Positions 57,642-64,000 of a stretch of DNA of 64,000 nt are shown in pieces. The position numbers and the translations under genes are program-made. Every line of letters starts with the position of its first letter. Position 1 is the stretch's first letter. Below the pieces are notes generated by a model that had not been told where the DNA came from, ran no database searches, and saw nothing but the letters and a program-made list of their open reading frames with translations. The DNA comes from Alopecurus myosuroides (taxonomy: Eukaryota; Streptophyta; Magnoliopsida; Poales; Poaceae), in the NCBI GenBank assembly GCA_028641055.1, contig CM054057.1:333404482-333468481 (forward strand). The letters run 5' to 3'.

Positions 57642-59669
57642 ATGGCTGAGGATCCCGTCACCATGGATGGTATCCAAAAGCTAATTAAAGCTATGATTGA
57701 TAGCTCCAAGAAGAAGATGGATGGACAAATGAAAGAATTGGAATCTTCATCTAATCAAACTAGAGAGAATGTTGTCTTAGATGAAAATGGAAATCCCATT
57801 ACGTCTAAGGAAGCATCCGAGACCTCGGCACCTAAATATGGTAGTAATGAAAATTCCTTTGGATCTTCTTATAAAAATGCTTCTAATGTTCAACATCCAC
57901 ATGTTAATCATTTTGGTGCACCTCCTATGGTAGATAGGAATCGTTTTATTAATTGGAAAGCTTCCATGAAGTCTTACATGTGCAACTCTTCAATGCAAAT
58001 ATGGAGAATTGTTGAGAAAGGGTATGCGCCAAAGGACCCCAAGAACGTAAGCTCAAGTGACATCATAGATGAGCAAATCAATGCTCATGCCATGCATATG
58101 TTGGAAAAGGCAATGGAGAAAGAAGGAGTCGAGCACATCCGGTCCTTTCCAACAACAAAGAAATCTTGGGATTGCCTTGTTGATATGTATGACGGCAACA
58201 TCAACCTCCAAAGATACAAGAAGTCAATCATCCAAAGATAAGTTGAACACTTCCATTTGAAGGATGGATAGAACATCTAAGACATGTTTAGAAGACTCAA
58301 GGCTCTCGTAAATGACATGAGAGATTGTGGATTAAAGGATTGTACTGAGGATTGGGTCAAGGAAAAATTTGTACTCACCTTGATTCCATACAATGAACAC
58401 ATGGTAATGAATGTGCAATCAAGGGACGATTACTTGGATCTATCCCCCAATGATGTTTTGGGTCTCTTCATCACTCTAAATGTCATGAAGCAAACCTCCA
58501 ATGATGTCATGGCCCGTGTAAATGGAATGAAGAAGACCTCTCTTGCCTTGAAGTACAAGGCCACCCCCATGAAGAAGATGACTCAAGTGATGATGGTGGT
58601 TTCTCACATAGTGTCTCCAAAAAAGAGATGAAGACATCACATGAAGAATGCTTGGCCCTTTCTCAATACAAGTGGTGGAAGAAAGGGGACATTAGATCAA
58701 ATTCCACCAAGAACAAGGGAAAGGAAGTCTCAAGCATGAATGATGCAATGACTTGTTTCAATTGTGGAGATAGCGAACACTTTGTTGTTGAGTGTCCCTT
58801 CAAGAGTATAATTGAAAATGGTGGAAGACTTATCAATAAATCCACCTTCATTCCCAAGTCCAAGAACTTCATCAAGAGAGGCCCTCCTAGGGCATTGATT
58901 GCAAAATAAGTTGAGTATACATCCGGTGGTGAAGAGAGTGATGGTGATGGTGAACAAGTAGGTATGGAGGCCATGGCTAAGGGCGTCGTTCCTCCTAACT
59001 TAAGCTCTCTCTTCTCCAACCCCAATGACAACAAGGGACGCTCGAGTCACAAGTGCTTCATTGACAAGGGTATATCCCCAAAGGTGACTCCTACACTCAA
59101 CCTTGCAAACTCTTCTACTCCTTCACTATTAAATTGTGTTGAGGAAAACCCCTTGACAAACTTTGTGGAGAAAATAGAAGGAGAAACTAAATCTATCTTT
59201 GACTCTCTCACGGATCAATTAAGTGAGGCACATGGCCTCATTGATGAATATGAGGAGATAATAATATTAATTGAAAAAAGTTCTCGTAATAATGCTAGTA
59301 AAATTTAGGAGCTTGAGAAAGCTCTAGATGAATCACATTGCTTTAGACAAAGCATAGAGGATACATTTGCAATTGACATATCAAAAGTAAAACTTGACCG
59401 TGAGCATGCTTTTGCTAAGGTAACGTAATCCATGGCCTTAAATGATGCAACTAACCAACGTTACAATGAGCTCATTAAAGATTTTGATAAGCTTAAAAGT
59501 GATCATCGAACACTTTCAAATGAGCTCAAGACCTTAAAAGGGTTAAAAGATGTAAATGCAAATTCTTGTGCTACTAACCCTTTATGTGTCAAGGAAACTC
59601 TCATTGAGGAGAACAATAGGTTGAAGGCCCAACTCAACAAAGTTCTTTCCACGTGCATCCAAGGGTAAA
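57642..59669 (+). pseudogene. Gag of element F with CCHC knuckle and coiled-coil region
   Basis: ATG 57642 starts Gag. TAA 58239-58241, TAG 58269-58271 and TAA 58278-58280 interrupt the first frame. A frame change near 58560 leads to a second segment with an acidic stretch and the zinc knuckle CFNCGDSEHFVVEC (58754-58795, all four ligands present). TAA at 58907-58909 and stops at 59306-59308 and 59426-59428 follow. Residues coded by 59150-59660 are heptad-like and rich in Glu, Lys and Leu (LSEAHGLIDEYEEI, LIKDFDKLKSDHRTLSNEL), a likely coiled coil. Confidence 0.85.
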
Positions 59670-59685
59670 AGAACCTTAATATATT

Positions 59686-61513
59686 TTGAGTAGTCAAAAG
59701 AGAGTTATTGGCAAGGAAGGCCTTGGGTTTGGTTCCACGTCCAAGGTGGCCTACAAGAAGAAGTCAACTCCCTACACTAACTCTATTGGTTTTGTGAAGG
59801 AGGGGGAGTTGGATAATGATGAGGATGAGTTTGATATTATTGCTAAGAGTATCCTAGTAACACTACTACTCGCAACAGCTTTGCGGGGAAATACAACCCA
59901 TCTTATGTGCTTCTTAAATCTAGTGATGGTCATGTATATGCAAAATATGTTGGCACCTCATATGGTGATCATTACAAGTATGTTATTTGGGTTCCTAATA
60001 CCCTTTTGACTAACAAGAAATGACCCATCTAAAAATGGGTACCTAAGACAAGAAGTTTATTCATTGTAGGGTTGTGTTTCCGGAGGAACATCATGGATGA
60101 TTCATAGTGGTTGTTCTGCACACATGACCGGAAGATGGGAAGTGTTAGACAACTTAAAGCTTCAACTCATCAAATTGGCCCAAGTAACTTTTTCTGATGG
60201 TTCACAACTTAAGGTATTGGTACATGGCAAGGTGGTCATTTCTCCGGATTAATCCATCGAGAAAGTCCTCCTTGTTGAGTCCCTTGTCTATAATCTCCTT
60301 TCCGTATTGCAACTTTGTGAATGCAATTTTACATGTGTATTTGGGCATCATCACGTGCTTGTTCTTCACACCATTTATCTTAAAGTATCCTTTGTTGGAT
60401 TTGTGGAAAATGGTATGTATATAGTGGATTTATCGAAAGAAACTACACATATCGCCACTTGTCTATGGCTAAATCCGACGTGGGGTGGCTTTGGCATCGC
60501 CGCTTTGGCCACGTCGGTATGAGAAATCTACAAACTCTTTTGAAGGGTGAGCACGTGGTAGGACTAACAAGTGTGATTTTTTCCAAAGATCTCCCTTGTA
60601 GCTCTTGTATTGCCGGAAAGATGAATGAGAAGAACCATTCTAAGAAATCAATCATCTCCACAATGAGGCCCTTTAAGCTTATTCACTTGGACCTATTTGG
60701 GCCTCCTACATATGATAGTCTTGGTGGAAAGAAGTATTGTTTGATGATTGTGGATGATTATACAAGATACAATTGGGTATTATATATCAAGAATAAGAGT
60801 GAGACTGAAGAAAGGTTCATCTCTTGGCCATAGAAGTGCAACGGCAATATGACACCAAGATCTTGGCAATTAGGGGTGACAATGGGTCTGAATTCAAGAA
60901 CTATACCATGGATGAATTCTTGAGTGATGAGGGGATAAGACATAAATATTCCGCTGCGTACACCCCTCAACAAAATGGTGTAGAGGAAAGGAAGAATCGT
61001 ACACTTATTGATATGGAAAGAACTATGATGTCCGAGTTCAAATCCCTATATAACTTTTGGGCCGAAGCCATCAACACCGCTTGTCATCTATCTAACCGAC
61101 TCTTCCTTCGTCCGATGATTGATATGACTCCATATGAACTCCTAACCGGTAGCAAACCCAACCTCAAGTATCTTCGAGTTTTTTGGTGCAAATGTAAAGT
61201 TTACATTAAAGGCACTAGATTGTCTAAAATTGATCCTCGAACTTTTGAAGGCATATTTGTTGGCTATGCCACGAACTCCCACACTTATAGAGTCTACAAA
61301 ATATCCATCAGGTGTGTTGAAGAATCTATGAATGTGGAGTTTCATGAGGATAATGGCTCCCAAGTGGAGCAAATTGATTGTGATGATGTAAGTTATGAAC
61401 ATTCCTCCATAGCCATAGGAAGAATGGGTATAGGTCCACTTATACCCGTTGAGGGACACCTTGTGGAAAATAAGGATGGTACTAGCTCTATGAACGTGGA
61501 TCCCTCTACATAA
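59686..61513 (+). pseudogene. Protease and integrase of element F
   Basis: The protease site reads WMIHSGCSAHMTG (60094-60132) where copia proteases have DSGC, so the catalytic Asp is His at 60103-60105. Integrase follows: zinc-binding WHRRFGHVGM...CSSCIAGK (60487-60615), first Asp in HLDLFGP near 60690, then a frame change near 60830. Asp in RGDNGSEF (near 60880) and Glu in PQQNGVEERKNRT (near 60985) are both present. The frame remains open to TAA 61511-61513. Stops break the protease region (59671-60240), which otherwise shows no other gene. Confidence 0.85.
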
Positions 61514-61699
61514 ACCACCAATCAAATGGTAGACCAAGAATAAGAACAAGACCTTCAAGTTGATACCACTCATCAAGAAAGTGATCAAGATCCACCCAGT
61601 GATAATGGTGGAAGTGCTGTTAGTGACTCTTCACCAAGAATTCCACTCTGGATAGACCATGGTCTCGATGAAGGAAATGATGAGGATATTCCTCTAAAT

Positions 61700-63437
61700 G
61701 AGAATGCCGATGATGCACTAATTTGTATCATGACTCGTCAAGACTCAAGATTGCAAAAAAAAGTCACATTATCAGAAGAATATTATTGGTGGCTTGGGAA
61801 GAAGTGTATCCACTCGTGTTCAAGTGCTCAAGTTTTGTGGGATTCACTCGTACGTCTCTCATGTTGAACCTATCAAAGTGTATGATGCTCTTGAATATGA
61901 AGAATTGATTCAAGCTATGCATGAAGAGCTCCATAATTTTGAATGAAACAAAGTATGGTCTCTAGTGGAAAGACCCAAGGATCATAATGTCATTGGAACA
62001 AAATGTGTGTTCAAGAACAAGAAAGACTCTCATGGGAAAGTGATTCGCGACAAGGCTCTATTGGTTGCTCAAAGCTACTCTCAAGTCGAAGGACTTGACT
62101 ATGGTGAAACTTTTGCCCCAGTAGCTAGACTTGAATCCATTCGTATATTACTTGCATTTGCCAGTAGCCATAACTTCATCTTGAATCAAATGGATGTTAA
62201 AAGTGCTTTTCTAAATGGACCTCTAAATGAATTGGCATATGTTAAACAACCTCTGGGGTTCGAGGATCCCAAGTATCCTAACCATGTCTACTTCCTCCAT
62301 AAGGCTTTGTATGGACTCAAACAAGCCCCACTTTTCTAAATGGACGACTAGCCATAACTCAAACAAGCCCCACTTTCTTGGTATGGTCATTTAAAGGAGT
62401 TCTTAGTATATCGTGGTTTCGTACTTGGGGTAATTGACCCCACACTCTTTACCAAAAGTGTAGATGGACATTTCTTTGTATGCCAAGTATATGTTAATGA
62501 TATTATATTTGGATCATCTAATGTGAGTTTTCTAGACCAATTTGCCAAACTAATGACAAGTGAGTTTGAGATGTCTATGATGGGGGAATTAAAGTTCTTT
62601 CTTGGTTTTGAGATCAAGCAACATTATGAAGGAACTTTTATTTGTAAAGAAAAATATATTCAAGAAATGCTCAAGAAATTTGATATGAGCAATGCCAAGC
62701 CACTAGCTTATCCAATGTCAACAACCGTGAATATTACTATGGATCACGAAGGTATACGGTTGATCCAAAACTTTATCGCTCTATCATTGGATATTTACTT
62801 TATCTTTGTGCATCTAGACCGGATATTATGTTTAGTGTGGGTTTGTGTGCAAGATTTTAATCTAACCCCAAGGAAGGCCATATGATTTCGGTCAAAAGGA
62901 TTCTTAGGTATTTGGTTGACACTCCCAAACATGGTCTTTGGTATCCATCAAACACAACCTTTGATCTTGTGGGATATTCGGATGCGGATTGGGAGGTGAC
63001 AGTGGATAGAAAATCAACCTCGGGTGCTTGCCAATTTCTTGGTAGGTCACTTGTGTGTTGGTCTTCCAAGAAGCAAAATTGTATTGCCACCTCCTCCAGG
63101 GAAGCGGAGTATATTTCGCCACTAGTTGTTGCTCTCAACTCTTATGGATGAGGCAATGTCTTAAGGATTTTGGAATTGAGATTAAGACAATGCTTCTTTT
63201 ATGTGACAATGAGAGTGCTATAAAAATTGGTCACAATCCGGTACTTCATGGCAAGACCAAGCATATTGAGACTCGGTATCATTTCATTCAACATCATGTG
63301 GCCAATGAGATATCTCACTTTCCTATGTAAACACCAAAGATCAACTCGCCGACATCCTCACAAAGCCTCTAGATGAGAAGAGATTCAAGCAATTGAGGAG
63401 TGACCTCAATATCGTATGTGCAAGCAATTTTAGTTGA
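61700..63437 (+). pseudogene. Reverse transcriptase and RNase H of element F
   Basis: VWSLVERPKDHNVIGTKCVF near 61955 opens the core. Motif A is intact (QMDVKSAFLNG, near 62190). A 42-base tandem duplication at about 62315-62377 repeats the KQAP segment and adds a stop. The YVDD box reads YVND (62490-62501), losing one catalytic Asp. RNase H shows YSDADWEVTVDRKSTSGACQ and SREAEYIS (near 62970-63115) and then the usual C-terminal ADILTKPL near 63350. There are frame changes near 62870, 63130 and 63320. Confidence 0.85.
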
Positions 63438-64000
63438 TTGAAAATCTTGCATACACACCTATATTAGACTCTTATTTGGTTCTTATGATGTACGCATAAA
63501 CATAGGGGGAGTGTAGCTCAATCAATGAGTCAACACTACTCCTATAATGCATAAATAAATAAATCATGCATAATGGTCATCTCAATGACATAATGTGCCT
63601 TAATGATGAGTTTCAACAATGCACCCAAGTTATATCTTCGCGGTTTCATATCGAGCATACTCATACATGGTGGCTAAGGCCACCACCCAAATCAAATATT
63701 CGAGTGTTGTTTGAGGTTTATATTGACAAGACATTTGGTGTTCAACTCATATGCATGTTCTTTCTTCATATTCCATATTGCATCCAATGTTGCTTGTTGA
63801 ATTTTTTCTTCTTTTTTTCCTTCCCATTGGATGCATACGGAAACCATCATGATCATCTCATCTCATGAAACATGTGCACATGGTAAAGTAAAAAAACAAT
63901 GAAGTAAAACTTGCTAAAATAAAATTTACGCTTGCAAAGATTTTTTTAAAAAAAAATTACGGGGAGAAATCACTCATAAAAGTTTTTTTTTTGCAAAACT
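63438..64000 (+). other. Region after pol of element F
   Basis: A purine run ATAGGGGGA (63502-63510) looks like a polypurine tract. The sequence after it (TGTAGCTCAATC) does not match the start of the 5' LTR (TGTTTGAAAGG), so this is not the 3' LTR of F as defined here. No gene is seen to the window end. Confidence 0.55.

Larger units (their letters stand above)
53453..58150 (+). repeat. Tandem segmental duplication, copy 2
   Basis: The second copy starts TCCAGCAACAGATG at 53453 and passes without a break into the rest of the copia element at about 58150. It contains E's tail (53453-55746), the Tat-type LTR piece (55747-56206), copia LTR (56207-57587) and gag start. No gene is seen in 53453-55746. 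Confidence 0.93.
56207..64000 (+). mobile_element. Element F: SIRE-like copia retrotransposon, degenerate, runs off window
   Basis: It has a 5' LTR, initiator-Met primer site, gag with CCHC knuckle and coiled-coil extension, protease, integrase before reverse transcriptase (the copia order), and RNase H. The long coiled-coil part after the knuckle suggests the SIRE/Maximus lineage. The 3' LTR is not reached. Many stops and frame changes show a dead copy. Confidence 0.88.

Noticed and set aside
63502..63530. 3' LTR of the copia element starting after the purine run
   Set aside because: The sequence TGTAGCTCAATC does not match the 5' LTR start TGTTTGAAAGG.
1..64000. CRISPR array, bacterial operon, tRNA or rRNA gene, cellular protein-coding gene
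   Set aside because: No regularly spaced short repeats, ribosome sites or RNA-gene signatures were seen. All recognisable proteins are of transposable-element origin.

Overview
The window looks like intergenic DNA of a large-genome pooid grass, most likely Triticeae or a close relative such as oat. No cellular gene, tRNA or rRNA was recognised. Nearly every base belongs to a nest of retrotransposons. The organism call rests on AT-rich TGATACGTC...-type LTRs with a tRNA-Asp primer site (Athila-like, resembling the Sabrina/WHAM families as I remember them), a Tat-lineage element with an antisense gene, a Tekay-type chromovirus, a SIRE-like copia and a grass L1-type LINE.

Layout, outermost host first. 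E (46456-51054, +) is a non-autonomous Athila-like element. Its LTR is cut at 46455/46456 by D (38325-46455, -), a gag-protease-only Athila-like element. D's outer LTR is cut at 38324/38325 by LINE C (9628-11829 and 35977-38324, +). C received Athila-like element A (from left of the window to 9627, +) and Tat-lineage element B (11830-35976, +, 5-bp duplication AGGCT inside the LINE reverse transcriptase frame). B received the chromovirus T (19007-30880, +, 5-bp duplication GTGAC inside B's integrase frame). A carries a small non-autonomous Helitron (6574-6974, -). LTR divergence counted by hand agrees with this order: T about 1.3%, A about 4%, B about 6%, D clearly more.

To the right, the 3' part of E, a Tat-type LTR piece, a copia 5' LTR and the start of its gag form a 4.69-kb segment present twice in direct tandem (48761-53452 and 53453-58150). 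The second copy runs on into a degenerate SIRE-like copia element that leaves the window at 64000.

Almost all coding sequence is broken. The exception is T: one open frame of 1445 codons between nearly identical 3.5-kb LTRs. It keeps Gag, protease, integrase zinc finger and chromodomain but has lost catalytic residues of reverse transcriptase, RNase H and integrase. It therefore seems to have inserted already enzyme-dead, presumably helped in trans. A second notable item is the antisense gene inside B (34876 down to 31722), with its own TATA box, a start codon and five GT-AG introns.
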